Assembly: GCF_024347495.1 (NCBI RefSeq)
Contig: NZ_AP025490.1
Location: 2,356,001-2,420,000, forward strand
Direction of reading: 5' to 3'
Length of the DNA: 64,000 bases
Source of the DNA: Vibrio gallaecicus
Lineage (GTDB): Bacteria; Pseudomonadota; Gammaproteobacteria; Enterobacterales; Vibrionaceae
The notes under the pieces are model-generated. The model searched no databases, was not told the origin of the DNA, and saw only the letters and a list, made by a program, of their open reading frames with translations. The position numbers and the translations under genes are program-made. Of the stretch, positions 1-15,176 are shown piece after piece (within the stretch, counting starts at the first letter, position 1; the number at the start of each line of letters is the position of its first letter).

Positions 1-747
1 TAACTCAAAATGTTTAGGGTAATCAACATCAACTAAGTATAAACCTTCCGCTTTTGCCGTTGCCCCCGCTAATCTTCTCTCTTTAGCCTCAAGCAACCAT
101 TGAATCCATTCTGGAGATTGGTCGCCCTTACCGACAGCAATTAGACTTCCTGTGATATTTCGAACCATATGATGGACGAAAGCATTCGCCTTAATATCAA
201 TGACAATATAGTGACCATGACGAGTGACATTTAAGTGCATGATGTTGCGCCAAGGGCTACGAGACTGACAATGCATGGCTCTAAATGATGTGAAGTCGTT
301 TTCACCAAGTAAATACTGACCCGCTTCATGCATTTTCTTTTCATTAAGATCACCATGATAGTGGCTTACCCCTGAGTTCAAGATTCCAGGTCTTAGAGCG
401 TGATTAAAAATCACATAGCGATAACGCCTTGCCGTTGCAGTAAAGCGAGCATGAAACTCTTCAGGAACTTCTTTAGCCCAGCGGACGGCGATATCTTTAG
501 GCATATTTGCATTTGCCCCCATAGTCCAAGCCACCATTTTTCGGTCAACATTAGTCTCAAAGTGAACCACTTGCCCTGTACCATGAACCCCAGCGTCTGT
601 ACGACCTGCACATTGCACTTCTATAGGATGATTTGCGACAACAGAAAGAGCCTTTTCCAATTCTTCTTGGACACTTTTTACGTCACGTTGGCGCTGCCAA
701 CCAAAATAGTGGGTACCGTTATACTCAATACCTAAAGCAATTTTCAT
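1..747 (-). CDS. truA: tRNA pseudouridine(38-40) synthase TruA, 3' end cut by window edge
   Basis: Converts uridines 38, 39 and 40 in the anticodon arm of many tRNAs to pseudouridine. The frame is open from an ATG at 747 down to base 1 (249 codons), so about 15 C-terminal residues lie outside the window if it has the usual length of about 264. The N-terminus reads [17 protein letters not shown], and the catalytic aspartate lies in the GRTDAGVHG motif near residue 50. The gene is downstream of fimV, as in other Vibrionaceae and pseudomonads, but a hairpin terminator separates the two. Identification is by recognised family motifs and is secure. Confidence 0.95.
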   Translation of the reverse strand, partial: MKIALGIEYNGTHYFGWQRQRDVKSVQEELEKALSVVANHPIEVQCAGRTDAGVHGTGQVVHFETNVDRKMVAWTMGANANMPKDIAVRWAKEVPEEFHARFTATARRYRYVIFNHALRPGILNSGVSHYHGDLNEKKMHEAGQYLLGENDFTSFRAMHCQSRSPWRNIMHLNVTRHGHYIVIDIKANAFVHHMVRNITGSLIAVGKGDQSPEWIQWLLEAKERRLAGATAKAEGLYLVDVDYPKHFEL

Positions 748-822
748 GTTTTCGTTCTCTTTGAAAAAGGGGCTGGAAGTATATACTTAAAAAGGCTTAT
801 GGAGCCAGTGAGCAAGAAAAAT

Positions 823-846
823 AAAGGGTAGCTTCTGCTACCCTTT
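823..846 (-). terminator. Terminator hairpin after fimV
   Basis: AAAGGGTAGC and its complement flank a 4-nt loop, and on the minus strand the stem is followed by TTTATTTTTC. It lies between the fimV stop and the truA start, so truA probably has its own promoter or depends on read-through. Confidence 0.75.
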
Positions 847-857
847 TATGATGTTTA

Positions 858-6314
<5,457 letters not shown>

Positions 6315-6472
6315 AAAAGGCTCAGCTAGTGCTAGGTTCAAATAAAATGATGATCTATTAAATATATCGGATAAACGTGGCAAAACTATAGGAATGAAAA
6401 CAAAAAATGTGTCACAGCCGCAATATTCGCAGTAATTTCACACAATTTAATTCACGATTGTTCTTGTTGATT

Positions 6473-6502
6473 AAAAAAGCCCCACTTTAATGTGAGGCTT
6501 TA
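6473..6502 (-). terminator. Rho-independent terminator after asd
   Basis: On the minus strand AAAGCCTCAC and GTGGGGCTTTTTT form a stem with an AT loop followed by a T run, 19 bases past the asd stop codon. Confidence 0.85.
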
Positions 6503-6520
6503 ATCGATATGGCTTTGTGC

Positions 6521-7534
6521 TTAGAAATAATCGCGAATAAGCACTTCAGCAATTTGTACTGCGTTTGTCGCTGCGCCTTTACGGACATTATCCGCTACAA
6601 CCCACATGTTCAGACCGCTGTGATGACTAATGTCATTACGGATACGACCAACCATTACGTGGTCTTTACCACCAGCATCACGAACCTGAGTTGGGAAGTC
6701 TAGTGCTTGGAAAACTTCAACACCTTCAGTGTTCTCTAAAAGCTGAACAGCCTGTTCTGCACCAATTGGTGAGCGAGTCTCGATGTGTAAAGATTCTGCG
6801 TGACCGTAGAATACAGGAACACGAACACAAGTCGGGTTGACGGTAATTGAAGAGTCAGCGAAGATTTTTTGAGTCTCCCAAACCATCTTCATTTCTTCAC
6901 GTGTGTAGCCGTTTTCTGTGAATTCATCAATTTGTGGAATACAGTTGAAAGCAATTTGCTGAGAAAATGTTTCAGGTTCAGCTGGAGTGCCGTTCAGTAG
7001 CTTAGCCGTTTGACCCGCAAGCTCATCAATACCAGTCTTACCTGCACCAGAAACTGATTGGTAGGTTGATACGTTAATACGCTCAAGACCTACTTCATCA
7101 TGAATTGGTTTAAGTGCAACTACCATCTGAATCGTAGAACAGTTTGGGTTAGCAATGATGTTTCGATTACGGAATTCAGCAATAGCTTCTGGGTTCACTT
7201 CTGGCACAACCAGAGGAACATCGTATTCATAACGGAAACGTGATGTGTTATCGATAACCACAACACCTTCATCAGCTGCAATTGGTGCCCATTTTTCAGA
7301 AAGTTCGCTGCCTGCAGAGAAAAACGCAATATGTACTTGAGACCAATCGAAGTCTTCTACATTTTGCACTTGTATTGTTTTGCCGTTAAAACGGGAAGTT
7401 TTGCCTTCACTACGTTCACTTGCTAGTAAGTGCAGTTCACCGACAGGGAATTTACGCTCTCCAAGTACTTCAAGGATGGTTTCACCAACCGCACCAGTCG
7501 CACCCAAAATAGCAATATTAAATTCTTGGCTCAT
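6521..7534 (-). CDS. asd: Aspartate-semialdehyde dehydrogenase (Gram-positive-like type)
   Basis: Reduces aspartyl phosphate to aspartate semialdehyde with NADPH, the branch point to lysine, DAP, threonine and methionine. 337 aa. The nucleotide-binding loop GATGAVG is at 11–17 and the catalytic cysteine is Cys132 in NPNCSTIQM; the SGAGKTG loop follows. It occupies the place of enterobacterial usg (truA–usg–pdxB), whose product lacks the catalytic cysteine, whereas this copy keeps it. Vibrios often carry a second, enterobacterial-type asd elsewhere, so the symbol asd2 may be used. The gene follows pdxB by 12 bases, suggesting co-transcription. Confidence 0.95.
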   Translation of the reverse strand: MSQEFNIAILGATGAVGETILEVLGERKFPVGELHLLASERSEGKTSRFNGKTIQVQNVEDFDWSQVHIAFFSAGSELSEKWAPIAADEGVVVIDNTSRFRYEYDVPLVVPEVNPEAIAEFRNRNIIANPNCSTIQMVVALKPIHDEVGLERINVSTYQSVSGAGKTGIDELAGQTAKLLNGTPAEPETFSQQIAFNCIPQIDEFTENGYTREEMKMVWETQKIFADSSITVNPTCVRVPVFYGHAESLHIETRSPIGAEQAVQLLENTEGVEVFQALDFPTQVRDAGGKDHVMVGRIRNDISHHSGLNMWVVADNVRKGAATNAVQIAEVLIRDYF

Positions 7535-7546
7535 TGTTTCTCTCTT

Positions 7547-8680
7547 TTATAAATTTGGCTTAACCATAAAACCGAGTTTAGCTAATGGCGATAAGTTACA
7601 TGCTTCATCACCTATCAGCTCGATCGCACTGTACTCTCTTCTATCCCAATATTCTTTACGCATCTTGTCAAAAGATCCTGGGGTAGAAATGTTACGACGG
7701 AACAATGCATCGTCTTTGCGCACATCATAGACTAACTGAGTTAAATTGTGCAGTGTTGCTTCATCCCATGCTCTATCTAATTTCATCTGCGGCACTGGCG
7801 CTATTGGCAATAAATCACTGGCAGAAGAACTTAAATCATTACCTAAGAACTCACAGTAACTATTGAAGATCATCGTCGTACCGCGAGCTTTGCCTTCTAA
7901 GCCATAACCTGCGACATGTGGAGTAGCAAAAGCCAGTAGTGGCAAAAGCTCCATATCAACTTCAGGTTCAAACTCAAATACGTCTAATACCGCGGTAAAA
8001 CCATCAGCCTTTTGAAGGCGAGCTTTTAACGCTTGGTTATCCACTATTGGACCACGAGCCGCGTTAATCAGTATTTGATCTGCCCTCAACTTGTTTAAGA
8101 CTTTTTCATCAATTAAGTGATGAGTTGGGTGATCACCCGTTTTTGTAATTGGGGTATGTAAGGTAATCACATCTGACTGTTCAAGGAGCGTCGATAATTC
8201 AGTAAATTTGCGCGTATCCCCTTCCTCTTGCTTAGGAGGATCGCTTAGCAGCACTTTAATGCCAATGCCTTCTAAACATTTTGCCAAGTAGCTACCCACT
8301 TGACCGCAACCAATGATACCAACCGTTTTATCGAAAACTGAAAAACCTTGCTGTTGAGCTAGCACCATCATTGAGCTGAAAGCATATTCGGCCACGCCAA
8401 CTTTATTGCACCCTGGCGCAGCTGTGAAGAAAATACCACGCTCTTTCATTAACTCTTGATCAACATGGTCCATACCTGCGGTGGCAGTCCCTACAAATTT
8501 TAATTTGTTGGCTTTTGCTAGTAGAGCTTCGTTTACTTTAGTAACAGAACGGATCATAAGTGCGTCTACATCAACAAGGTCATCGGCTGTTAATGTGCGA
8601 CCAGATTTAAGCGTTACTTCCCCTAACTGGCTAAATAACTGCTCAGCATAAGGCATGTTTTCATCAATTAAGATTTTCAT
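7547..8680 (-). CDS. pdxB: Erythronate-4-phosphate dehydrogenase
   Basis: Oxidises 4-phosphoerythronate in the DXP-dependent branch of pyridoxal 5'-phosphate synthesis. 377 aa from the ATG at 8680 ([14 protein letters not shown], the family's usual start); a longer frame to 8737 adds 19 unconserved residues. The NAD-binding Rossmann motif GIIGCGQVG lies at 121–129, the catalytic His in the [17 protein letters not shown] segment, and a C-terminal PdxB dimerisation domain follows. It lies upstream of asd and downstream of fabB, as in the enterobacterial fabB–pdxB–usg–truA order. Confidence 0.95.
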   Translation of the reverse strand: MKILIDENMPYAEQLFSQLGEVTLKSGRTLTADDLVDVDALMIRSVTKVNEALLAKANKLKFVGTATAGMDHVDQELMKERGIFFTAAPGCNKVGVAEYAFSSMMVLAQQQGFSVFDKTVGIIGCGQVGSYLAKCLEGIGIKVLLSDPPKQEEGDTRKFTELSTLLEQSDVITLHTPITKTGDHPTHHLIDEKVLNKLRADQILINAARGPIVDNQALKARLQKADGFTAVLDVFEFEPEVDMELLPLLAFATPHVAGYGLEGKARGTTMIFNSYCEFLGNDLSSSASDLLPIAPVPQMKLDRAWDEATLHNLTQLVYDVRKDDALFRRNISTPGSFDKMRKEYWDRREYSAIELIGDEACNLSPLAKLGFMVKPNL

Positions 8681-8907
8681 CGAGGTAAGTTCTTTGAAGT
8701 AAGTGAAAATGGAAAGGTTATGCAGAAAAGCTATCACAGTATCGAAAGGTAATATACCTGCAATTGATTCATCATAGGCTAAAGCCAGTAAGAGCTTTTA
8801 TTCAGAAAGCGAGTTCCAAATAAAGTCTCTAATCTATTCGTCGCCCTATTAGTACAAGTACTTAAATATAAAAGCTAGAACATGAAATAAACTGAGCATG
8901 TAGATAT

Positions 8908-8936
8908 AAAAATGCCCGGCTGATAAACAACCGGGC
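8908..8936 (-). terminator. Strong terminator of fabB / 3' UTR RNA
   Basis: Minus strand GCCCGG, an 11-nt loop, CCGGGC, then ATTTTTAT. It lies about 170 bases beyond the fabB stop, leaving an unusually long 3' UTR. Confidence 0.85.
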
Positions 8937-9050
8937 AAATATCCAGAACAAAAGGATCCTGTCCCGCTCTCCGTGGGACAAAGTCTGCGTCTGTTCAGTC
9001 AGCCGTTAAAAACGAGCACTGACCAGCTCTGGAAACTGTGCTTAACCTTT
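8908..9050 (-). ncRNA. farS: Probable FarS-like sRNA from the fabB 3' UTR
   Basis: Between the fabB stop (9105) and its terminator lie about 170 bases without a reading frame but with structure: a stem GTCCC/GGGAC at 8961–8979 and the terminator stem. In Vibrio cholerae the sRNA FarS is cut by RNase E from exactly this place, the fabB 3' UTR, and represses fadE, linking fatty-acid synthesis to degradation. Seen: long structured 3' UTR with a strong terminator. Known: FarS comes from this locus. Inferred: this is its orthologue. The 5' end is not determinable; 9050 is a guess. Confidence 0.6.
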
Positions 9051-9104
9051 TATTGAAACTAAAGGGTAAGTTATAAAACTAAAATTCAGTTATAAAGCTA
9101 AAGA

Positions 9105-10316
9105 TTAAGCTTGGTACTTTTTAATAACTAATGTTGCGTTAGTACCACCAAAGCCAAAGCTGTTAGACATTACTGTAGTCAGCTCTTGGTCACGAGCTTC
9201 CGTTACGATGTCTAGGCCTGCGCCTGCTTCATCTAGGTTTGCAACGTTAATGCTTGGAGCAATAAAGCCGTTGTCTAGCATTAGTGTTGAGTAAATTGCT
9301 TCGTGTACACCAGCTGCGCCTAGAGCGTGACCTGTCATCGCTTTAGTTGCTGAGATTGCAGGGCTGTTACCGCCAAAGACTTCTTGGATTGCGCCAAGTT
9401 CTTTAACATCTCCAACTGGAGTTGAAGTACCGTGAGTGTTCACGTAGTCAACGCCATCAACGTTTTGCATTGCCATCTTCATACAACGAACTGCGCCTTC
9501 ACCAGAAGGAGCAACCATGTCGTAGCCATCTGAAGTCGCGCCGTAACCTACAATCTCGCCATAGATTTTTGCACCACGAGCAACTGCGTGCTCAAGCTCT
9601 TCGATAACTAGCATGCCGCCGCCACCAGAGATTACGAAACCGTCACGGTCTGCATCGTAGGTACGAGAAGCTAATTCTGGAGTGTCGTTGTATTTAGTAG
9701 AAAGTGCACCCATTGCGTCGAACATCATAGTCAAAGACCAATCCAGTTCTTCACCGCCACCAGCAAATACTACGTCTTGCTTACCAAGTTGGATAAGCTC
9801 CATTGCGTGACCAATACAGTGTGCAGATGTTGCACATGCAGAACTCATAGAGTAGTTCACACCACGGATTTTGAAAGGAGTTGCTAAACAAGCCGAAACC
9901 GTCGAAGCCATTGTTCGTGGAACCATGTAAGGACCAACACGCTTAACGCCTTTTTCACGAATGATGTCTACTGCATTAACTTGGTTTAGAGAAGAAGCAC
10001 CGCCTGAACCCGCAACGATACCCGTGCGGTCATTAGATACTTGGTCTTCAGTTAAACCTGAATCTGCAATTGCTTGTTCCATTGAAAGATATGCGAATGC
10101 CGCTGCATCACCCATAAAGCGCATTTTTTTGCGATCGATATGGTCAGCAGGGTTCATTTTTAGGTTACCCCAAACTTGAGAGCGAAGACCGTTTTCCTTA
10201 AACTGCTCTGAAGCTGTGATACCAGATTTACCCTCTTTTAAAGATGCTAAAACTTCTTCGACGTTGTTACCGATACTTGAAACAATACCCATACCGGTGA
10301 TTACGACTCGTTTCAT
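9105..10316 (-). CDS. fabB: Beta-ketoacyl-ACP synthase I
   Basis: Elongating condensing enzyme of type II fatty-acid synthesis, needed for unsaturated fatty acids. 403 aa. The Cys-His-His triad is visible: Cys161 in [10 protein letters not shown], His in [11 protein letters not shown] (about 296) and His in [12 protein letters not shown] (about 331). Start ATG at 10316 is preceded by AGGAA seven bases upstream. It is divergent from mnmC; the 128-base interval must hold both promoters. In gammaproteobacteria fabB is usually under FadR/FabR control, but I do not see a convincing operator here. Confidence 0.97.
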   Translation of the reverse strand: MKRVVITGMGIVSSIGNNVEEVLASLKEGKSGITASEQFKENGLRSQVWGNLKMNPADHIDRKKMRFMGDAAAFAYLSMEQAIADSGLTEDQVSNDRTGIVAGSGGASSLNQVNAVDIIREKGVKRVGPYMVPRTMASTVSACLATPFKIRGVNYSMSSACATSAHCIGHAMELIQLGKQDVVFAGGGEELDWSLTMMFDAMGALSTKYNDTPELASRTYDADRDGFVISGGGGMLVIEELEHAVARGAKIYGEIVGYGATSDGYDMVAPSGEGAVRCMKMAMQNVDGVDYVNTHGTSTPVGDVKELGAIQEVFGGNSPAISATKAMTGHALGAAGVHEAIYSTLMLDNGFIAPSINVANLDEAGAGLDIVTEARDQELTTVMSNSFGFGGTNATLVIKKYQA

Positions 10317-10444
10317 GTGACATTCCTATAATTCAAAATTCAACTAGATGATAACTAAGAAGCATAACAAAAGTGGTCAGCTTTCCTAGAAATTCGTACA
10401 ATCCCCTCCAACATATCGCTTCAAATCACAAAATGACAGGTTTT

Positions 10445-12502
10445 ATGACTTCAATTACTAATGCAGAGCTGGAATGGAACGAAGCTGGTACCCCAGTTTC
10501 AGACCAATTTGACGACGTTTACTTCTCTAATGTAAATGGATTAGAAGAAACTCGCTATGTCTTCTTAAAACAAAACCACCTACCAGAGCGTTGGATTGAA
10601 CATCAACAACGCCGTTTTGTGATTGCCGAAACAGGCTTTGGTACAGGCTTAAACTTCCTAGCCGTTTGGCACTGGTTCGAAGCCTTTCTTAAAGATAACC
10701 CTGAAGCTATTACTAAAGAATTACACTTTGTCAGTTTCGAAAAATACCCGCTTAATAAAGCGGATTTAATTAAAGCACATCAAGCTTGGCCCGAACTCGC
10801 AAAATATGCAGAGCAATTACAGGCTCACTACCCAATCGCGCTTCCTGAATGTCACCGCATAGTTCTTGCTGATGGAGCAATTACGCTCGACTTATGGTTT
10901 GGTGATATTAAAGATTGTATGCCAAACGTGCCTACCCCGTGTGAAGGTTTAGTTGATGCTTGGTTCTTAGACGGTTTTGCGCCAAGCAAGAACCCAGAAA
11001 TGTGGAATCAGAACCTATTCAACGGCATGGCAAAACTGGCTAAACAAGATTGCACATGCGCGACATTCACCGCTGCTGGTTTTGTTCGAAGAGGACTGAT
11101 TGAAGCTGGCTTTGATATGAAAAAAGTCAAAGGCTTTGGTACTAAACGTGAAATGATTGCAGGCGCACTAAGAGACAAAACGCCTTATACCAATATCAAA
11201 CCTTGGTTTGCACTATCTCAGCCCGCATCCACTGATGACATTGCTATTGTAGGCGGTGGCATTGCGAGTGCATCTCTAGCTAAAACGCTTTCCCGCCGAG
11301 GAAAAAATATCACCTTGTACTGCGAACATCAGCAAGCCGCAGGTAATGCCTCAGGTAATAATCAAGGTGCTATTTATCCATTACTAAGTGAAGCAAAAGC
11401 CAATGTTTCTCGAGTATTTGGACCGGGGCTTTTGTTTGCTCGTCAATTTATCAACCAAGCAGCGGAAAGCATTCAATTTGACCATGATTGGTGCGGCGTC
11501 AATATTTTAATGTGGGATGAAAGCTCTAAGAAAAAGCTCAATCGCATGTTGGAAGGTAACTTCCATACAGATCTGATTCAACGCCTAACACCCGAGCAAG
11601 CAAATGAAAAGATCGGTTTACCTGTTGATAAAGAAAGTGTCTACTTCCCTCTTGGAGGCTGGTTAAGCCCATTACAACTCACACAAGGTTTGATCAAGCA
11701 ACTAGACGCTGGGGACAATTTTCATGTTCATTATGAGCACGAAGTAAAAAACCTTGAATGGCAACCAGCAACGCAACAGTGGCAGCTTACAATTTCAACA
11801 CCAAACGGAATTAAAACCACGACCCATTCACAAGTTGTGATTGCTAATGGGCACAAGTTCACTCAGTTTGAGCAGTCACAGCGTATACCTTTAACTCCAG
11901 TTAAAGGGCAAGTCAGCCATATCCCAACCACAGACAATTTAAGTAAGCTCAACACTGTGCTTTGTTTTGATGGTTATTTAACCCCACAAAATACGAATAA
12001 TGGCCATCACTGCATCGGGGCTAACTATGATAAAAGCAATATAGACCAAGCATTTGATGTGGAAGTGCAAAAGCATAATGGCGAAAGGCTAGCGGGCAGC
12101 TTGCCCGAACAAGCTTGGGCTAACGATGTCGATACTAGCGCGAATTTATCAAGACAAGGGATTCGTAGTGTTAGCCGTGATCACTTGCCGTTTGTTGGGA
12201 ACATTGGTGATTTTGAGAAAATTACTGATGAGTATAAAAACTTGCATACGACTAAAGAATCAGAGGCAACTCCTGTTGCAAGCTACCCTAACCTCTATAG
12301 CTTTATTGGCTTAGGCTCCCGCGGCTTAAGCTCGGCGCCTTTACTAGCTGAAGTGTTAGCATCTCAAATTTGTGGAGACCCTTTACCCTTACCTACTGAT
12401 GTGCTCGAAGCCATTCATCCAAGTAGAATGTGGGTAAGAAGATTACGTAAAGGCAAGGAACTCACTGCTGGCTGGGTTGCAGACAAAAATGCAAATTCAT
12501 AG
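10445..12502 (+). CDS. mnmC: Bifunctional tRNA mnm5s2U methyltransferase / FAD-dependent cmnm5s2U oxidoreductase
   Basis: Completes the 5-methylaminomethyl-2-thiouridine modification at the wobble base of several tRNAs. The N-terminal MnmC2-type methyltransferase (about 1–240, with [17 protein letters not shown]) is fused to a FAD oxidoreductase whose dinucleotide fold begins at [17 protein letters not shown] (about 263). I use the ATG at 10445 ([15 protein letters not shown], 685 aa), matching the family start; an ATG at 10433 and a GTG at 10373 are in frame upstream but add unconserved residues. It is divergent from fabB, as in E. coli (yfcK). Confidence 0.95.
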   Translation: MTSITNAELEWNEAGTPVSDQFDDVYFSNVNGLEETRYVFLKQNHLPERWIEHQQRRFVIAETGFGTGLNFLAVWHWFEAFLKDNPEAITKELHFVSFEKYPLNKADLIKAHQAWPELAKYAEQLQAHYPIALPECHRIVLADGAITLDLWFGDIKDCMPNVPTPCEGLVDAWFLDGFAPSKNPEMWNQNLFNGMAKLAKQDCTCATFTAAGFVRRGLIEAGFDMKKVKGFGTKREMIAGALRDKTPYTNIKPWFALSQPASTDDIAIVGGGIASASLAKTLSRRGKNITLYCEHQQAAGNASGNNQGAIYPLLSEAKANVSRVFGPGLLFARQFINQAAESIQFDHDWCGVNILMWDESSKKKLNRMLEGNFHTDLIQRLTPEQANEKIGLPVDKESVYFPLGGWLSPLQLTQGLIKQLDAGDNFHVHYEHEVKNLEWQPATQQWQLTISTPNGIKTTTHSQVVIANGHKFTQFEQSQRIPLTPVKGQVSHIPTTDNLSKLNTVLCFDGYLTPQNTNNGHHCIGANYDKSNIDQAFDVEVQKHNGERLAGSLPEQAWANDVDTSANLSRQGIRSVSRDHLPFVGNIGDFEKITDEYKNLHTTKESEATPVASYPNLYSFIGLGSRGLSSAPLLAEVLASQICGDPLPLPTDVLEAIHPSRMWVRRLRKGKELTAGWVADKNANS

Positions 12503-12611
12503 CTGATACCTATATAAGTGCAACTAAGATCATTTAAAACATACACATATATAACCAATCAAGCAGATGAGTAACTAAATAACTAAGCCTATCTTTGTAG
12601 GCAAAACAATC

Positions 12612-12651
12612 AAAAAAGCCTGACCAATAGAATTGTAGTCAGGCTTTTTAT
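12612..12651. terminator. Bidirectional terminator between mnmC and the FMN reductase gene
   Basis: AAAAAAGCCTGAC pairs with GTCAGGCTTTTTAT across a 13-nt loop, with A and T runs on either side, so it can stop transcripts of the convergent genes on both strands. Confidence 0.9.
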
Positions 12652-12717
12652 AATCTTATTTTCTAGCTTTTCAATTTTTAACAGAAAGCTTAAAAAGTGA
12701 TAATCGACTTACAGCTT

Positions 12718-13245
12718 TTACTCAGCTAACTTAGCAACAGCACCTTTAAGCTGTGCAGAAATGTCATCATTGCTTACTGAGCCAGTTGCAAAATCAAAGT
12801 TGTCGTAGAAGCTTGGAACAGAAAGTGATGCTTTCACATTGCCACCAAAGTAAGGAGCTGAACCAACTGCTGCGCCAAGTACTGTTTGAGCGCCGCCAGG
12901 ACCAGGTGAAGTTGCTAGGTAAACAGCTGGTTTTTCGCCAAATACAGAACGCTCAATACGTGTTGCCCAATCAAACAAGTTTTTGTATGCCGCTGGGTAG
13001 TGACCGTTGTGCTCCGCAAACGAAATAACAAATGCATCAGCTTCTGCTAAATCACGCAAGAAAGCTTGAGCACCTTCTGCTTGACCAATTTCTTTTTCAG
13101 TATCTTCACTGAACATCGGAACGTTGTAATCTTTGATATCTAGAACTTTAACTTCAGCACCTTCAATCAAGTTTGCTGTGTAAGTTGCCAAAGCTTTGTT
13201 GATAGAAGTAGAGCTTGTGCTTGCACCAAATGCGATAACTTTCAT
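12718..13245 (-). CDS. NAD(P)H-dependent FMN reductase family protein
   Basis: Flavodoxin-fold oxidoreductase (FMN_red family). 175 aa from the ATG at 13245, which has AAGGA at the right distance; the frame to 13287 would add 14 unconserved residues. The N-terminal FMN phosphate-binding segment FGASTSSTSINKALA (about 5–19), the LDIKDYNVPMF strand and the flavin-contacting SFAEHNGHYPAAYKNLFDW and TSPGPGGAQ loops are visible. Physiological substrate is unknown (possible roles: quinone or chromate/azo reduction, flavin supply). It is a single-gene unit flanked by a terminator and a 127-base gap. Confidence 0.85.
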   Translation of the reverse strand: MKVIAFGASTSSTSINKALATYTANLIEGAEVKVLDIKDYNVPMFSEDTEKEIGQAEGAQAFLRDLAEADAFVISFAEHNGHYPAAYKNLFDWATRIERSVFGEKPAVYLATSPGPGGAQTVLGAAVGSAPYFGGNVKASLSVPSFYDNFDFATGSVSNDDISAQLKGAVAKLAE

Positions 13246-13414
13246 GATAGATCCTTGTATATTTAATCTGATTGGATGAGATTTCATATTCTCGTTAAGT
13301 GCGTTTAGAATAACTTACTCAACAAATGGAACAATCAGAATAATTGTACAGACTCATTCAAAAAATTCGAATGAGTCTAAAAATCACAAAATAGACAAAG
13401 TGTAGAAGAGAGGG

Positions 13415-13678
13415 TTAAGCGAGGTTTTGTAATTCAACCCATAGATCATTCACGATAGTACGATCTGCAGGTGTTAGTTCTGAACGTGCTTCATCTAAGC
13501 TTTTTTCAATGCGCACTTTTACTTCTGCAACATCTTCAATGCCGTCGTCTTCACAAGTCGCAACCGAAAGAGAGATATGACCACGCAGATAGCCACCAGC
13601 AAATAATTCGTCATCAGATGCAGTTTCAATTCTTGCATCAATCAATTCCAGTAACTTTTCTTCAAACTCTATAATCAT
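13415..13678 (-). CDS. yfcL: YfcL family protein
   Basis: Small acidic protein of unknown function, 87 aa (MIIEFEEKLLELIDARIET…). It lies 9 bases downstream of epmC on the same strand; the yfcL–epmC(yfcM) pair is conserved in enterobacteria in this same aroC/fabB neighbourhood. No catalytic motif, signal peptide or membrane segment is visible. Confidence 0.85.
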   Translation of the reverse strand: MIIEFEEKLLELIDARIETASDDELFAGGYLRGHISLSVATCEDDGIEDVAEVKVRIEKSLDEARSELTPADRTIVNDLWVELQNLA

Positions 13679-13687
13679 GGTCTTCTC

Positions 13688-14218
13688 TTATTTCACTATA
13701 AATTGGCTAGTACATAAGTTGGGGGTGTTGTAAAAGCTAACTAAAGCTTCTGAAAGCATTTTCACTCTTGGCGGTAAGCCACTTTCTAAAATACCCATCA
13801 CTTCTTTATGTACTTTATGCATAAAAGCCAAACGATCTGGCTCAAAATCGCCGTGTAGATTGTCACAGCTTACCGTAAAAGGAAAGCCTGCGCTCATTGC
13901 TAAAATCCACTCATACGCTTGCGGGCGAATTTCAACCTTTTCAAACTCAGATTGAACAGCTTCAGTCCGCCCATCTGGCTCATACCAATAACCAAAATCT
14001 TCAAGCAAGCGACGTTCTGCACCTGCAACGCACCAATGCGCAATTTCATGTAATGCTGATGCGTAAAAGCCTCGAGCAAAGACTATTCGATGGTGAGATA
14101 CCATATTATCGGCAGGTAGGTAAATAGGTTCGTCTTTGCCTAGCTCTAACTTAGTATTAAAACTTTCAAAGAAAGTGTTATTGAAGATAGCAATAATGTC
14201 AGAATATTGATGATTCAT
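13688..14218 (-). CDS. epmC: Elongation factor P hydroxylase EpmC
   Basis: Hydroxylates the beta-lysyl-modified lysine of elongation factor P, the last step after EpmA/EpmB. 176 aa from the ATG at 14218 (MNHQYSDIIAIFNNTFFESF); an in-frame extension to 14350 gives 44 residues of basic, unconserved sequence and is rejected. The metal-binding-like HEIAHWCVAG motif is at 57–66. It heads a two-gene unit with yfcL. The substrate genes epmA/epmB are not in the window. Confidence 0.92.
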   Translation of the reverse strand: MNHQYSDIIAIFNNTFFESFNTKLELGKDEPIYLPADNMVSHHRIVFARGFYASALHEIAHWCVAGAERRLLEDFGYWYEPDGRTEAVQSEFEKVEIRPQAYEWILAMSAGFPFTVSCDNLHGDFEPDRLAFMHKVHKEVMGILESGLPPRVKMLSEALVSFYNTPNLCTSQFIVK

Positions 14219-14449
14219 AGTGTTCAATAAATGATGAATAACGGCTGCATTTTGCGGTTTTTTATTTATAAGGTAAAGCCTTATAGCTCGTATTGTTATA
14301 GCGATTACTATAGCTAATCTGAAAGCCCTGTTTAAAGTACAAATATTCATTCGTCATCAACCCATTTTGCCACTAAACTCTCGCTTCATTTTTATATCCT
14401 AGAGCTTATATTTCACCAATTTATAGGCTCAACTTATAGAGTTACAACA

Positions 14450-15073
14450 ATGCTATTAAGTGTTTTATATATCATTGGCATCACGGCTGAAGCAATGACT
14501 GGCGCACTCAGCGCTGGAAAACAAAAAATGGATTGGTTTGGCGTTATGCTTGTGGCAAGTGCGACCGCAATTGGTGGTGGTACAGTACGAGATATTCTTC
14601 TTGGGCATTACCCTCTTGGTTGGGTGGAAAACCCTGAGTTTTTGGCGATTACTTGCGTAGCCGGTGTCATCACTACCGGTCTTGCTAAGTGGGTAATAAA
14701 GCTTAAAGGGCTGTTCATTCGTCTTGATGCGCTTGGTCTGATTGTTTTCAGCATCATTGGTACTAAGGTCGCGATTTCTATGGGTCTGCACCCTGGGATA
14801 TGCATGGTTTCAGCATTGGTTACGGGCGTATTTGGTGGTTTATTACGTGATTTAATCTGCAGACAAACGCCACTCGTTTTACATGAAGAGCTCTATGCCT
14901 CTATCGCACTTATCGCTTCAGGTTTATACCTAGGTTTGCTTGAACTTGGTATTAACGATGTGACAGCGACAATCGTTACTTTGGTCGTTGGATATTTGCT
15001 ACGTATGGCTGCGGTTAGATTCAAATGGCGTTTACCTTCTTTCCAGCTAGACCCAGAAAGCTCTGTCCATTAA
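14450..15073 (+). CDS. TRIC-type cation channel family protein (UPF0126, YadS/YicG-like)
   Basis: 207-aa inner-membrane protein with about seven hydrophobic segments arranged as two repeated halves. Each half carries the glycine-rich signature of the family (GGGTVRDILLG near 42–52 and GVFGGLLRDLIC near 125–136). Prokaryotic relatives form trimeric, K+-permeable channels; the physiological role in vibrios is unknown. Single gene, divergent from epmC and ended by a bidirectional terminator. Confidence 0.88.
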   Translation: MLLSVLYIIGITAEAMTGALSAGKQKMDWFGVMLVASATAIGGGTVRDILLGHYPLGWVENPEFLAITCVAGVITTGLAKWVIKLKGLFIRLDALGLIVFSIIGTKVAISMGLHPGICMVSALVTGVFGGLLRDLICRQTPLVLHEELYASIALIASGLYLGLLELGINDVTATIVTLVVGYLLRMAAVRFKWRLPSFQLDPESSVH

Positions 15074-15101
15074 ATACCATATTCCCAACTACGCAGAATA
15101 T

Positions 15102-15138
15102 AAAAAGGGTTGCTTCATTACGAAGCAACCCTTTTTTT
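15102..15138. terminator. Bidirectional terminator between the TRIC gene and aroC
   Basis: AAAAAGGGTTGCTTC and GAAGCAACCCTTTTTTT form a perfect stem around ATTAC, flanked by A and T runs. It serves the convergent genes on either side. Confidence 0.93.
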
Positions 15139-15176
15139 GTCTCTCTTAATTCGGTATTGAATGAAGATAAACTGAA

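Noticed and set aside
8961..8979. Second terminator after fabB (GTCCC/GGGAC hairpin)
   Set aside because: No T run follows; it is more likely an internal stem of the 3' UTR RNA.
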